From the NCBI GenBank assembly GCA_963715455.1, contig OY970245.1, positions 1,054,001-1,118,000 on the forward strand: a stretch of 64,000 nt of DNA, read 5' to 3'. A program made the position numbers and the translations under genes. The notes under the pieces were generated by a model that worked only from the letters and a program-made list of their open reading frames with translations, ran no database searches and was not told the DNA's origin. Shown in pieces: positions 16,028 through 25,399 of this stretch (position 1 is its first letter; every line of letters begins with the position of its first letter). Source of the DNA: VRUE01 sp963715455 (GTDB lineage: Bacteria > Actinomycetota > Thermoleophilia > Solirubrobacterales > 70-9).

Positions 16028-16939
16028 ATGAATCTCGAGACGGTTGAGTATGAGACCGAAGGCCGGATTGCTCGCATAACGCTGAATCGGCCCGAGCGTG
16101 GGAATGGGATTACGCCGCGGATGCCGGCTGAGCTTGCGGCTTGTGTTGAGCGGGCCAATCTCGATCCCGCCATTCACGTCATAGCGCTTGCGGGTAATGG
16201 CAGCGGCTTCTGTGGCGGCTATGACCTGGTCGCCTCGGCCGAGGGTGATATGAGCGGGCTGGAGGGCGTCGAGGCACCGCCCGGCTCGCCGCTCGACCCG
16301 GCGACGATCGCCGCCAACCACGCGCCCGAGTCGAACTGGGACCCGGTCACCGACTTCCAGTTCATGTGGCGCAACGTGCGCGGCTTCATGAGCCTCTTCC
16401 ACTCCGAGAAGCCGGTGCTCTGCAAGGTGCACGGCTACTGCGTGGCCGGTGGCACTGACATGGCGCTCTGCTCCGATTTGCTGACGATCGCCGCCGAGGC
16501 CAAGATCGGCTACCCGCCGGCACGGGTCTGGGGCTCGCCGACGACGGCGCTCTGGGCGGCCCGGGTGGGGCCGATGCGCGCCAAGCGCCTGCTTCTGACC
16601 GGCGACTCGCTGACCGGTACGCAGGCGGAGGAGTGGGGGCTGGCGACCGAGGCGCCGCCCGCCGCCGAGCTCGACCAGCGCTTCGAGGCGCTGCTGGAGC
16701 GCGTCGCCCGCCTGCCGATCAACCAACTGATGATGATGAAGATGCTCGTCAACCAGAGCCTCTATGCCCAGGGTCTGCACCAGACCCAAGTGCTGGGCAC
16801 CTTCTTCGACGGCATCACCCGTCACACGGAGGAGGGCCACGCCTTCGTCCGCCGCGCCGCCGAGTCCGGCTTCAAGGACGCCGTGCGCGAGCGCGACGAG
16901 CCCTTCGGCGACTTCGGCATGGAGGGCTTCGGAGTATGA
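16028..16939 (+). CDS. Enoyl-CoA hydratase/isomerase (crotonase) family protein
   Basis: A 303-residue crotonase-fold protein. The N-terminal ITLNRPERGNGIT, the oxyanion-hole motif GNGSGFCGGYDL (about residues 57-68) and VAGGTDMALCSDL (near 138-150) are typical. It is about 40 residues longer than standard hydratases, with an extra loop (about 75-115) and an extended C-terminus. It should act on an acyl-CoA; hydration, isomerisation or hydrolysis cannot be separated by eye. Its stop overlaps the ATG of the monooxygenase, so they are co-translated. Confidence 0.87.
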   Translation: MNLETVEYETEGRIARITLNRPERGNGITPRMPAELAACVERANLDPAIHVIALAGNGSGFCGGYDLVASAEGDMSGLEGVEAPPGSPLDPATIAANHAPESNWDPVTDFQFMWRNVRGFMSLFHSEKPVLCKVHGYCVAGGTDMALCSDLLTIAAEAKIGYPPARVWGSPTTALWAARVGPMRAKRLLLTGDSLTGTQAEEWGLATEAPPAAELDQRFEALLERVARLPINQLMMMKMLVNQSLYAQGLHQTQVLGTFFDGITRHTEEGHAFVRRAAESGFKDAVRERDEPFGDFGMEGFGV

Positions 16940-18390
16940 GCGCCGGGCGTCTCTCGGTCGCGGTGGTCGGTGGCGGCTTCGGCGGGGTGGGCGCCGCGGT
17001 GATGCTCGGCCGTGAGGGTTACGAGGACGTCACCGTCTTTGAGAAGAGCGAGCGGGTCGGCGGCGTCTGGCAGCACAACACGTATCCGGGGGCCGCGTGC
17101 GATATCCCGTCCCACCTCTACGAGTACTCCTTCGCCCCCAATCGCTGGTCGCGGCGCTTCTCGCCTGGGCCCGAGATCCGTGCCTATGTCGAGGGTGTCG
17201 CTCGGCGCTTCGGCGTGTTCGACAAGGTGCGGACCAGCACCGACGTAAAGAGCGCCCGTTGGGATGAGGGGCGCGTCAAATGGCTGCTGGAGACCAGTAC
17301 GGGTACACACGAGACGGACGTGCTCGTTACCGCCTGCGGCCAGCTCTCGGTGCCCAAGGTGCCGCCGATCGCCGGCCTCGGGGACTTCGAGGGCCCGGCC
17401 TTCCACACCGCCGAGTGGCGCCACGACGTCGATCTAGCCGGCAAGCGAGTCGCGGTGATCGGCACTGGCTGCAGCGCGATCCAGGTGGTGCCCGCGATCC
17501 GGCCAGAAGTCGCGCAGCTCGACGTCTACCAGCGCTCCCCCGGCTGGACCTTCCCCAAGGGGGACTTCGAGTACTCGCCGCGCGCGCGTGCACTCTTCCG
17601 TCGCTTCCCGGCCCTGCGCCGCCTCGACCGCGCTTCGGTCCAGGCCTTCCAGGAGTTCGGCGCCGCGGCGATGACCAGCCAGCCCTGGCTGCTGCCGATC
17701 CTGCGCGCGATCGCCAAGCGCCAGATCGACTCGGCGATCGCCGACCCTGAGCTGCGCCGCAAGGTGACGCCGAGCGACGAGGTCGGCTGCAAGCGGGTCA
17801 TGCTCACCGACGAGTGGTACCCGGCCCTGGCTGAACCCAACGTCGATCTCGTGACCAAGCGGATTGAGGCGGTTACCGCGAGCGGCATCCGCGACGTGGG
17901 CGGCGCCGAGCGCCCCGCCGACGCCATCGTGCTCGCCACCGGCTTCGCCAGCCACGACTTCGTCGCGCCGATGGCGATAACAGGGCGCGACGGCTGCAGC
18001 CTGGCCGAGGAGTGGGCCGAGGTGGCGCGGGCCTATCTCGGCCTCAGCGTCCCCCGCTTCCCCAACCTGTTCCTGCTCTACGGGCCCAATACGAACGGCG
18101 GGACGGGCTCGGTGGTCAACACGTTGGAGTGCGGCATTGGCCACGTGCTCGCCGCTCTGAGCGAGCTGGATCGCGCCGGGGCGAGTCGTATCGAGGTGCG
18201 GCCCGAGGCCGCCGAGAGCTTCGACCGAGAGCTGCGTGCCGCGCTCGCGAAGACCGTCTGGCACAGCGGCTGCAGCAACTGGTACGTCGACGAGAACGGC
18301 AACGACCCGAGCAACTGGCCGTGGCTGTGGAGCACCTACCGGCGTCGCACCGCCGCGCTCGCCCCGGGCGCGTACGCTCTCGCCCGATGA
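16936..18390 (+). CDS. FAD-dependent Baeyer-Villiger-type monooxygenase
   Basis: A 484-residue flavin monooxygenase. It has an N-terminal FAD Rossmann motif (VVGGGFGGVGAAV, residues 8-20) and the fingerprint FEGPAFHTAEW (about 153-163) matching FxGxxxHxxxW of Baeyer-Villiger enzymes. A second NADPH-binding motif (VIGTGCSAIQVVP) follows. It inserts oxygen into a ketone to form an ester or lactone. I chose the ATG overlapping the crotonase stop (ATGA), although the frame is open 300 bases further upstream. The operon continues into a thioesterase, consistent with oxidative breakdown of a ketone or steroid-like substrate. Confidence 0.88.
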   Translation: MSAGRLSVAVVGGGFGGVGAAVMLGREGYEDVTVFEKSERVGGVWQHNTYPGAACDIPSHLYEYSFAPNRWSRRFSPGPEIRAYVEGVARRFGVFDKVRTSTDVKSARWDEGRVKWLLETSTGTHETDVLVTACGQLSVPKVPPIAGLGDFEGPAFHTAEWRHDVDLAGKRVAVIGTGCSAIQVVPAIRPEVAQLDVYQRSPGWTFPKGDFEYSPRARALFRRFPALRRLDRASVQAFQEFGAAAMTSQPWLLPILRAIAKRQIDSAIADPELRRKVTPSDEVGCKRVMLTDEWYPALAEPNVDLVTKRIEAVTASGIRDVGGAERPADAIVLATGFASHDFVAPMAITGRDGCSLAEEWAEVARAYLGLSVPRFPNLFLLYGPNTNGGTGSVVNTLECGIGHVLAALSELDRAGASRIEVRPEAAESFDRELRAALAKTVWHSGCSNWYVDENGNDPSNWPWLWSTYRRRTAALAPGAYALAR

Positions 18391-18842
18391 GTGAGCAATC
18401 CTCGACCGAGAACCGTTCGGTGCTGAAGCCCGAGCACGTGCGCGCCTTCATCGGCGGCAGCTTCCCGGGAGACCTCGGCATCGAGCCGCTCGAGATCGAG
18501 GACGATTTCGCCAGCGGTCGGATCGTCGTCGACAAGCGTCACCTGCACCCCGGTGGCTACGTGCACGGTGGCGTCTGGACGGCGCTTGGTGACACCGTTG
18601 CAGCCTGGGCGACCTTCCGCAACATCCCGCCCAAGCACAACTTCACGACGATCGAGTTGAAGCTCAACGTCTTCGCCGCCGGTCTACTCGGCGATGAGAT
18701 CGTCGCCACCGGCGTGCCGCTGCACGCCGGCAAGAGCACGGTTGTGATCGAGGTGAAGATCGAGCGGCGGCGTGAGGGACAGGAGCCGCGTCTCGCGGCC
18801 AACCTCATCGTGTCGCAGTTTGTACTTCCGCCTCGGGACTAA
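18387..18842 (+). CDS. PaaI-type hotdog thioesterase
   Basis: A 151-residue single-hotdog protein. HPGGYVHGGVWTALGDTVAAWA (about residues 54-75) is the PaaI/YdiI active-site region with the HGG turn and the catalytic aspartate nearby. It should hydrolyse an aryl- or acyl-CoA thioester. Its ATG overlaps the monooxygenase stop, making a three-gene operon. The last 38 bases overlap the convergent P-type ATPase gene. Confidence 0.85.
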   Translation: MSEQSSTENRSVLKPEHVRAFIGGSFPGDLGIEPLEIEDDFASGRIVVDKRHLHPGGYVHGGVWTALGDTVAAWATFRNIPPKHNFTTIELKLNVFAAGLLGDEIVATGVPLHAGKSTVVIEVKIERRREGQEPRLAANLIVSQFVLPPRD

Positions 18843-21219
18843 CCGGCGCTTCCAGCTGTTCGATCTGAGGAAGGCGCCAGAGCACGCTGGCGATTGTTAG
18901 GCCGACGGCGGCCGAGGCAAGGGCAAGGAACCATTGGGCTGAGCTGAGCAGGTCCATCTCGAAGAAGTGGCGCAGGGGTCCGATCGCGAGGATGCCGGCG
19001 TAGAGGCCGCCGAGACCGATCACCATGCCCAGCATGTAGCTCTGGATGGCGATGTGCTCGCGCCCCGGGCCGCGCTCGAGCAGCAGCACGAAGCTCAGGC
19101 CGAGCACGATCAGCGTCGTCGTCGCGGCGGTGCGGCCTGCTTCGAGGCTGCCGCCGAAGACCGTGTCGACGAGGAAGAAGGAGAGGATCGAGCCGAGCGC
19201 CGTCGCCGCTCCTGCGGGCACGGCGAAGGCAGCCAGGGCGCGCAGGAGGCGGCCGCGGTAGAGCGGCCCGTCGGAGGGCGCCAGGGCCAGCACGAAGGAG
19301 GGGATGCCGATCGTCAGGAAGACCGCCAGGGTGAGGTGGCGGGGCAGGAAGGGGAAGGCGAAGCCGGGCACGGCGACGAGCAGGATGAGGGTCGCCGCGT
19401 AGACCGACTTGGTCAGGTAGAGGCGGCCGAGGCGGTGGATGTTGCGGGCGATGCGCCGGCCCTCGGCGACCGCCTGCGGCAGGCGGGCGAACTCGTCCTT
19501 GAGCAGGACCAGGTCGGCGACCCCCTTGGTCACCTGTGCGCCCGAGCCCATCGCCACCGCCATACGCGCCTGCTTCAGCGCCGGCACGTCGTTGACCCCG
19601 TCGCCGATCATCGCCGTGTAGCGCCCCGAGGCGGCCAGCGCCCCGACCAGGGCCTTCTTCTGCTCCGGCCTGATCCGGCAGAAGATCGTGTTGCGCTGCG
19701 CTGCCTGGGCGAGGCCTTCGGGGTCCTCGGGCATCTCGTCGCCTTCGATCACGCCGGCCGATTGGGGCACGCCGACCGCTTGGGCGACGGCGGTCACCGT
19801 GGCCCGCGCGTCGCCGGAGATCAGCTTCAGGTCGATCCCCTCCTCGCGGATGAAGGCGACCGTTTCGGCCGCGTCGGGTCGCAGCGTCTCCTCGAGCACG
19901 ACGAGGGCGACCGGCGCCAGTCGCGGCGCGCTGCCCTCGCTGGGTTCGCTGGGCAGTGGCTCGCTGGTTTCGCCGAAGGCGACCACGCGCCGCCCGGCGG
20001 CGGTCTCCTGCTCGAGCTTTTGGGCGAGCCCCGGGGGCAGGGTCAGCGCGCCGTTCGCCCCGAGCACGTCGGGTGCGCCGAGCACGTAGGTGGTCGCGCC
20101 GATCCGCAGGCCGCTCCACTTCCACTCCGAAGAGAACGGCACCTCGGAGCTGACCTTCTCGACCTTGCCGGGGAAGCGCTCGGCGATCGTCTCCAGCGTG
20201 CGGTTGCGGTCGCCGGCGCTTGCCGCGAAGCGGCCTAGTGCCGCGTGCGCGGCAGCCGGCTCGAGACCCTCGGCCACCTCGGCGCCGACCAAGCGCAGCT
20301 CCCCGTCGGTCAGCGTGCCGGTCTTGTCGACGCAGATCGTGTCGACTGCGGCGAGGCTCTCGGTGGCGCTCATCTGCTGGACCAGGGTGTCCTTGCGGGC
20401 GAGGCGTACGGCGGCCACGGCGAAGGTGACGCTCATCAGCAGCACCAACCCCTCAGGGATCAGCGTGACCAGCCCGGCGGTGGCGGTCTGCGCCGCCTCT
20501 ACCAGGTCGATGCTGCGCACCTGGAAGACGAGCAGCAGAGCAATCGCCAGTGGCGCCATCGCGTAGGTGCAGGCGACGATCACGCGGTTGACCTCGTCCT
20601 GCAAGGGTGAGGGGGGGTGGCGGAAGGCCTTCGCCTCGCCCGCCAGCTGGCCGGCGTAGCTCTGCTCGCGCACCGCGTCGACCACGTAGTAGCCCGAGCC
20701 GGAGATGCAGAAGGAGCCGGAGAGCAGCCGCTCGCCCTGGCGCTTGCGGATGCCGTCTGCCTCGCCGGTGAGCAGCGACTCGTCGACGGTCATGCCGCGA
20801 CTCTCGATCACCTCGCCATCGGCGACGAGCTGATCGCCGGGCTCGACCCGGACGACGTCTCCGGGCACCACCTCCTCGGCCCGCAGGCTCTGCACCCCGC
20901 CGTCACGCACCACCTTGGCCTGCGGGGCGACGAGCACCGCCAGCTCGTCGAGGGTGCGCTTCGCCTTCAGCTCCTGGCGGATGCCGATGTAGGAGTTGAC
21001 GATCGCGATCAGGCCGAAGACGGCGTCGGCGAACAGGCCCAGCGAGAGGATGAGGACGAAGAAGCCGCCGATGATCGCGTTGAAGAGCGTGAAGACGTTG
21101 CCGGCGACGATGCTCGAGGTCGAGCGCGAGGAGGTCTCCGACGGCGGGCCGAGCTCGCGCAGTCGCTTGGCGGCAGTGGTGCTGGAAAGGCCCTTGTCAA
21201 CGATCGCCGCTTCGCTCAT
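18805..21219 (-). CDS. Cation-translocating P-type ATPase (CtpE-like)
   Basis: An 804-residue P-type ATPase. The phosphorylation motif is DKTGTLTDGE, the membrane proline motif is IPEGL in helix 4, and the hinge is MIGDGVNDVPALKQA. The actuator motif reads LLTGEAD where many pumps have TGES. This combination, the reduced N-terminus and the PEGL motif resemble mycobacterial CtpE, a calcium-linked pump, rather than the CPx copper type. There is no heavy-metal-binding N-terminal domain. The ion remains an inference. The gene stands alone and its end overlaps the thioesterase gene. Confidence 0.87.
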   Translation of the reverse strand: MSEAAIVDKGLSSTTAAKRLRELGPPSETSSRSTSSIVAGNVFTLFNAIIGGFFVLILSLGLFADAVFGLIAIVNSYIGIRQELKAKRTLDELAVLVAPQAKVVRDGGVQSLRAEEVVPGDVVRVEPGDQLVADGEVIESRGMTVDESLLTGEADGIRKRQGERLLSGSFCISGSGYYVVDAVREQSYAGQLAGEAKAFRHPPSPLQDEVNRVIVACTYAMAPLAIALLLVFQVRSIDLVEAAQTATAGLVTLIPEGLVLLMSVTFAVAAVRLARKDTLVQQMSATESLAAVDTICVDKTGTLTDGELRLVGAEVAEGLEPAAAHAALGRFAASAGDRNRTLETIAERFPGKVEKVSSEVPFSSEWKWSGLRIGATTYVLGAPDVLGANGALTLPPGLAQKLEQETAAGRRVVAFGETSEPLPSEPSEGSAPRLAPVALVVLEETLRPDAAETVAFIREEGIDLKLISGDARATVTAVAQAVGVPQSAGVIEGDEMPEDPEGLAQAAQRNTIFCRIRPEQKKALVGALAASGRYTAMIGDGVNDVPALKQARMAVAMGSGAQVTKGVADLVLLKDEFARLPQAVAEGRRIARNIHRLGRLYLTKSVYAATLILLVAVPGFAFPFLPRHLTLAVFLTIGIPSFVLALAPSDGPLYRGRLLRALAAFAVPAGAATALGSILSFFLVDTVFGGSLEAGRTAATTTLIVLGLSFVLLLERGPGREHIAIQSYMLGMVIGLGGLYAGILAIGPLRHFFEMDLLSSAQWFLALASAAVGLTIASVLWRLPQIEQLEAPVSPEAEVQTATR

Positions 21220-21248
21220 CGCCGCCTATTCAATAGGGTGCGCGGCGG

Positions 21249-22295
21249 ATGGGATTGAAGCTCGGACTCAACCTTGGCTACTGGGGCATTGGCCCGGCCG
21301 GCGAGGACGCCCTCGAGGTGGTCCGCGCCGCCGAGGGCCACGGCTTCGAGTCGGTCTGGGCGGCCGAGTCCTACGGCTCCGACGTGGTCAGCGTGCTCGC
21401 CTGGCTGGCGCCGCAGACGACGACGATCAAGCTCGGCGCGGCGATCATGCAGGTGCCCGCCCGTCCACCGGCAGCGGCGGCAATGGCCGGGGCGACGATC
21501 GACAAGCTCTCCGGCGGGCGCTTCCTCTTCGGCTTCGGTCCCTCTGGCCCTCAGGTCTCGGAGGGCTGGTACGGCGTGCCCTATCCCAAGCCTTGGGGGC
21601 GCACCCGCGAGTACATCGAAGTAGTGCGCGAGATCATCGCCCGCGAGGGGCCGGTCGATCACCAGGGCGAGCATTACCAGTTGCCTCTACCCGATGGCGA
21701 GGGAAAGGCGCTGAAGCTCAACTTCCACCCCGAGCGCAACCAGATCCCGGTCTTCGTCGGCGCGATCGGGCGCAAATCGGTCGAGATGGCAGCCGAGATC
21801 GCTGATGGCTGGATACCGATCTTCTTCAGCGTCGATGCCTTCCAGCAGACCTGGGGGGAGCACCTGGAGGCCGGTTTCGCCAAGGGCGGCCGCCAGCGCT
21901 CCGATCTGGAGGTCTCGCCCTCGCTGTCGGTGGCGATCGACGGCGATCTCGAGGCGGCGAAGGCGGTGGTCAAGGCCGGGCTCGTCCTCTACTTCGGCGG
22001 CATGGGCAGCCGCAAGACCAACTTCTACGTCGATCTCGCCCAGCGCTTCGGCTTCGGCGAGGTCGCCGATGAGGTCCAGCGCCGCTTCCAGGATGGCGAC
22101 CGCGGGGGTGCGTATGAGGCGGTGCCCGACGAGATCGTCGAGGCGACCTCGTTGGTTGGCACCGAGGCGGAAGTCGCCGAACGGGTCGAGCGCTTCCGTG
22201 GTGCCGGCATCGACCGCCTGATCGTCTCGCCGGTGCACGCCGAGCGCGAGCAGCAACTGCATACCTTGGAGCGCCTGGCGGCGCTCATCGCATAG
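21249..22295 (+). CDS. LLM-class F420-dependent oxidoreductase
   Basis: A 348-residue luciferase-like monooxygenase-fold protein. The N-terminus (LGLNLGYWG), EGHGFESVWAAESYGSDVVS (about residues 29-48) and GRFLFGFGPSGPQVSEGW (about 90-107) fit the F420-dependent branch found in actinobacteria. It probably reduces or oxidises a small organic substrate using coenzyme F420. A second member lies at 29315-30250. It starts close to the divergent P-type ATPase gene and precedes the transhydrogenase operon by 16 bases. Confidence 0.87.
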   Translation: MGLKLGLNLGYWGIGPAGEDALEVVRAAEGHGFESVWAAESYGSDVVSVLAWLAPQTTTIKLGAAIMQVPARPPAAAAMAGATIDKLSGGRFLFGFGPSGPQVSEGWYGVPYPKPWGRTREYIEVVREIIAREGPVDHQGEHYQLPLPDGEGKALKLNFHPERNQIPVFVGAIGRKSVEMAAEIADGWIPIFFSVDAFQQTWGEHLEAGFAKGGRQRSDLEVSPSLSVAIDGDLEAAKAVVKAGLVLYFGGMGSRKTNFYVDLAQRFGFGEVADEVQRRFQDGDRGGAYEAVPDEIVEATSLVGTEAEVAERVERFRGAGIDRLIVSPVHAEREQQLHTLERLAALIA

Positions 22296-22311
22296 TCTCT
22301 CCCGCCGCCGT

Positions 22312-23430
22312 ATGAAGATCGGAGTGCCGAAAGAGACTGCTGAGGGGGAGCGCCGGGTCGCGCTTGTCCCCGACGTGGTCAAATCGCTCAAGGCCAACGA
22401 GAAAGTCGAGGTGCTGGTCGAGAAGGGCGCTGGCGAGACGGCCGGTCATCCCGACTCCCAATACGACGAAGCAGGCGCCGAAGTCGCCGAGGGCGAGGTT
22501 GCGTGGGGCGCCGACGTGGTCCTGCGCGTCGCCGCCCCTTCCGCCGCCGAGATCGGTCGCCTCAACTCCAACCAGGTCCTGATCGGCCACCTGTCCCCCT
22601 GGACTGCGGCCGAGACCAACAACGCCCTCGCCCAGGCAGGGGTGACCAGCTTCGCGATGGAGGCGATCCCGCGCACGACCCGCGCCCAGGCGATGGACGC
22701 GCTCTCCTCTCAGGCGGCCGCCGCCGGCTACGCCGCGACCCTGATCGCCGTCCGAGAGTCGGGCCGCTTCTTCGGCATGATGACCACCGCCGCCGGCACC
22801 GTGCCGCCGGCCAAGGTGCTCGTGCTCGGCGCCGGCGTCGCCGGCCTGCAGGCAGTGGCCACCGCCAAGCGCCTCGGCGCGATCGTCACTGGCTTCGACA
22901 TCCGCCGTGCCGCCTGGGAGCAGATCGCCTCGCTCGGCGGCCGGCCGCTGGAACTGGACTTCATCCCCGATGCCGAGGGCGAGGGCGGCTACGCGCGGCC
23001 GCTCACCGACGAGGAGAACGCCCAGGTGCGCGACGCGCTCGGTGAAAACGCCACTCGCCAGGACATCATCGTCACCACCGCGGCGATCCCCGGCCGCCCG
23101 GCGCCGTTGCTGATCACCGCCGACGCGGTGCGCGGCATGCAGCCCGGTTCGGTGATCGTCGACCTCGCCGCTGAGACCGGTGGCAACTGCGAGCTGACCG
23201 AGGTGGGGCAGACCGTGGTCGAGGGCGGCGTCAAGGTGCTCGGGCCGCGCAACCTGGCCAGCGAGATGCCGCTGCCGGCCTCGCAGCTCTACGCCAAGAA
23301 CCTCGAGAACCTGCTCGGCCTGCTGGTCACCGAGGAGGGGACGCTGAACGTCGACTTCGAGGACGACATCGTCGACGCCGCTTGCATCACCCACGGCGGC
23401 CAGATCCGCAACGAGAGGGCGGCCAAGTGA
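22312..23430 (+). CDS. pntAA: NAD(P) transhydrogenase subunit alpha, part 1
   Basis: A 372-residue NAD(H)-binding domain I of proton-translocating transhydrogenase. The N-terminal IGVPKETAEGERRVALVP, RATRAQ-like RTTRAQAMD and the dinucleotide motif VLGAGVAGLQAVATAKRLGA (about residues 164-183) followed by FDIR are diagnostic. It binds NADH outside the membrane domain. In this split form the membrane part of alpha is a separate gene, which follows after a hairpin. The enzyme uses the proton gradient to make NADPH from NADH. Confidence 0.95.
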   Translation: MKIGVPKETAEGERRVALVPDVVKSLKANEKVEVLVEKGAGETAGHPDSQYDEAGAEVAEGEVAWGADVVLRVAAPSAAEIGRLNSNQVLIGHLSPWTAAETNNALAQAGVTSFAMEAIPRTTRAQAMDALSSQAAAAGYAATLIAVRESGRFFGMMTTAAGTVPPAKVLVLGAGVAGLQAVATAKRLGAIVTGFDIRRAAWEQIASLGGRPLELDFIPDAEGEGGYARPLTDEENAQVRDALGENATRQDIIVTTAAIPGRPAPLLITADAVRGMQPGSVIVDLAAETGGNCELTEVGQTVVEGGVKVLGPRNLASEMPLPASQLYAKNLENLLGLLVTEEGTLNVDFEDDIVDAACITHGGQIRNERAAK

Positions 23431-23432
23431 GA

Positions 23433-23484
23433 GCACAAATCGACACGGTGACTTCCGGGTGTTCGAATCCGTGGCGATTTGTGC
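23433..23484. repeat. 16-bp-arm hairpin inside the pnt operon
   Basis: GCACAAATCGACACGG (23433-23448) pairs with 23469-23484 with one mismatch and a 20-base loop. It starts three bases after the pntAA stop and precedes pntAB by 19 bases. It could protect or partly terminate the upstream message and adjust subunit ratio. Confidence 0.5.
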
Positions 23485-23503
23485 GGGAACGCGGTGTTCT
23501 CTG

Positions 23504-23818
23504 ATGGACCTGATGACCGAGATCACGATCTTCGTGCTCGCCGCCTTCGTCGGCTTCGAGGTGATCTCGAAGGTGCCGACCACCCTGCACACGCCGCTGA
23601 TGTCGCAGACCAACGCGATCCACGGCATCGTCATGCTCGGCGGCCTGATCGTCGTCGGCTTCGCCAACGACGGGCTCGAGTACACGATCGGCACGATCGC
23701 GATCGCCTTCGGCGCGATCAACATCGTCGGTGGCTTCATGGTCACCGACCGGATGCTCGGCATGTTCTCCAAAAAGCCGAAACCCAAGGCCGACGCTGAC
23801 GGGAAGGGCGGCAAATGA
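23504..23818 (+). CDS. pntAB: NAD(P) transhydrogenase subunit alpha, part 2
   Basis: A 104-residue membrane subunit with three hydrophobic helices. VGFEVISKVPTTLHTPLMSQTNAIHGIV (about residues 16-43) is the conserved signature of the PntAB membrane domain. I start at the ATG at 23504; the open frame reaches back to 23459 through the hairpin, but that part is not family-like. Its stop overlaps the start of pntB by four bases. Together with PntB it forms the proton channel. Confidence 0.93.
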   Translation: MDLMTEITIFVLAAFVGFEVISKVPTTLHTPLMSQTNAIHGIVMLGGLIVVGFANDGLEYTIGTIAIAFGAINIVGGFMVTDRMLGMFSKKPKPKADADGKGGK

Positions 23819-25233
23819 GCCCCCTCGCCGTGCTCGAGCCGGGTGGCAGCGGCGCCACCGCTCTCTACATCGTCGCCTTCTCACTCTTCATCATCGGCGT
23901 GCGCCGCGGCACGCACCCGACGACGGCCAAGCAGGGCAACCTGGTCGCCGCCGCCGGTATGGCGGTTGCCGTCGTCGCCACGCTGCTGCTCGACGGGATC
24001 GGCAACTGGGGCCTGATCGCGCTCGGGCTCGGGGTCGGCACGGCGGTCGGCGTGATCGCCTCGATCCGCGTGCAGATGACCGAGATGCCGCAGATGGTCG
24101 CCCTCTACAACGGCGTCGGTGGCGGCGCGGTCGCGCTGATCGCCTGGTCGGAGATCCGCCACGGCATCTCGCTCGGCCACGAGATCCCGCTCGACGAGCT
24201 GATCCCGGTGCTCTTCGCCGCGGTCGTCGGCTCGGTCTCCTTCTGGGGCTCGAACATCGCCTTCGCCAAGCTCCAGGACCTGATCCCGACCCGGCCGCTG
24301 GCCGTGCCCGGCCAGCAGGTGATCAACGTCATCCTGCTGATCGGCATCGTCGCCGCCTGCATCAACATCGCGATCAACAACGACGATCCCAACCAGGCGA
24401 TCTTCATCGCCATCCTGATCGCCGCGGGCCTGCTCGGCAACCTCGTCGTGCTGCCGATCGGCGGCGCCGACATGCCGGTCGTCATCTCGCTGCTCAACGC
24501 CTTCACCGGTCTCTCGGCCGCCGCCGCCGGCTTCGCCCTCGACAACGTCGCGCTGATCGTCGCCGGCACCCTGGTCGGATCGTCGGGAACGATCCTGACG
24601 ATGGAGATGGCGACGGCGATGAACCGCTCGGTCGGCAACGTTCTCTTCGCCGGCTTCGGCGGCGCCCCGGCCGGAGGTGGAGGCGGCTCCGGCGAGGAGC
24701 GACCGCACACCTCGATCGGCGCCCAGGATGCGGCGATCAAGCTCGCCTACGCCGACTCGGTCGTCGTCGTGCCCGGCTACGGCCTCGCCGTCGCCCAGGC
24801 CCAGCACGCGATCAAGGAGGTCGCCGACGAGCTCGAGAAGCGCGGCGTCCCGGTCAGCTACGCGATCCACCCGGTTGCCGGCCGCATGCCCGGTCACATG
24901 AACGTGCTGCTCGCCGAGGCCGACGTGCCCTACGAGCAGCTCAAGGAGATGGAGGAGATCAACCCCGAGATGCCGCGCACCGGCGTCGCCGTGGTGGTCG
25001 GCGCCAACGACGTCACCAACCCGGCCGCCAAGAACGACCCCGACAGTCCGATCGCCGGCATGCCGATCATCGAAGTCTCCGAGGCCCAGCAGGTGATCGT
25101 CATCAAGCGCTCGCTCAGCCCCGGCTTCGCCGGCATCGACAACGACCTCTTCTACGAACCGAACACCTCGATGCTCTTCGCCGACGCCAAGCAGGCGGCG
25201 GCGGACATCGCGGCAGAGATCCAGCAGCTCTGA
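23815..25233 (+). CDS. pntB: NAD(P) transhydrogenase subunit beta
   Basis: A 472-residue subunit with about nine membrane helices followed by the NADP(H)-binding domain III. Domain III shows VVVPGYGLAVAQAQHAIKE (about residues 317-335), HPVAGRMPGHMNVLLAEA and IKRSLSPGFAGIDNDLFY near the C-terminus, all typical. A short glycine-rich linker (about 279-290) separates the membrane part. It completes the three-gene pnt operon. A perfect 27-bp hairpin follows. Confidence 0.96.
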   Translation: MSPLAVLEPGGSGATALYIVAFSLFIIGVRRGTHPTTAKQGNLVAAAGMAVAVVATLLLDGIGNWGLIALGLGVGTAVGVIASIRVQMTEMPQMVALYNGVGGGAVALIAWSEIRHGISLGHEIPLDELIPVLFAAVVGSVSFWGSNIAFAKLQDLIPTRPLAVPGQQVINVILLIGIVAACINIAINNDDPNQAIFIAILIAAGLLGNLVVLPIGGADMPVVISLLNAFTGLSAAAAGFALDNVALIVAGTLVGSSGTILTMEMATAMNRSVGNVLFAGFGGAPAGGGGGSGEERPHTSIGAQDAAIKLAYADSVVVVPGYGLAVAQAQHAIKEVADELEKRGVPVSYAIHPVAGRMPGHMNVLLAEADVPYEQLKEMEEINPEMPRTGVAVVVGANDVTNPAAKNDPDSPIAGMPIIEVSEAQQVIVIKRSLSPGFAGIDNDLFYEPNTSMLFADAKQAAADIAAEIQQL

Positions 25234-25246
25234 GCGGTTGGAGTAG

Positions 25247-25316
25247 GGCTCCGGCGGGATGCCCCTACTCAGGCCGCTTCGCGGGAGTTCCTGAGTAGGG
25301 GCATCCCGCCGGAGCC
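25247..25316. terminator. Perfect 27-bp hairpin after pntB
   Basis: Arms 25247-25273 and 25290-25316 are perfect complements around a 16-base loop. It begins 13 bases after the pntB stop and is a plausible strong end of the pnt transcript. Arm length equals that of the hairpin at 4683-4748, although the sequence differs. Confidence 0.6.
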
Positions 25317-25399
25317 TCCGCCGGCCGATTTGGGGCTGGATCTCGGCCGTGGGGCTCCGCTTGGGGGAGAGATAGGGCCTTGATGCGGCTTAGGGAGGC

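Noticed and set aside
15494..16840. 448-codon open frame on the minus strand
   Set aside because: It is antisense to thiolase and crotonase, low in complexity and spans the repeat; codon bias makes such antisense frames common here.
16633..16935. Upstream extension of the monooxygenase frame
   Set aside because: It lies inside the crotonase gene in another frame and is not protein-like; the FAD motif starts just after the ATG at 16936.
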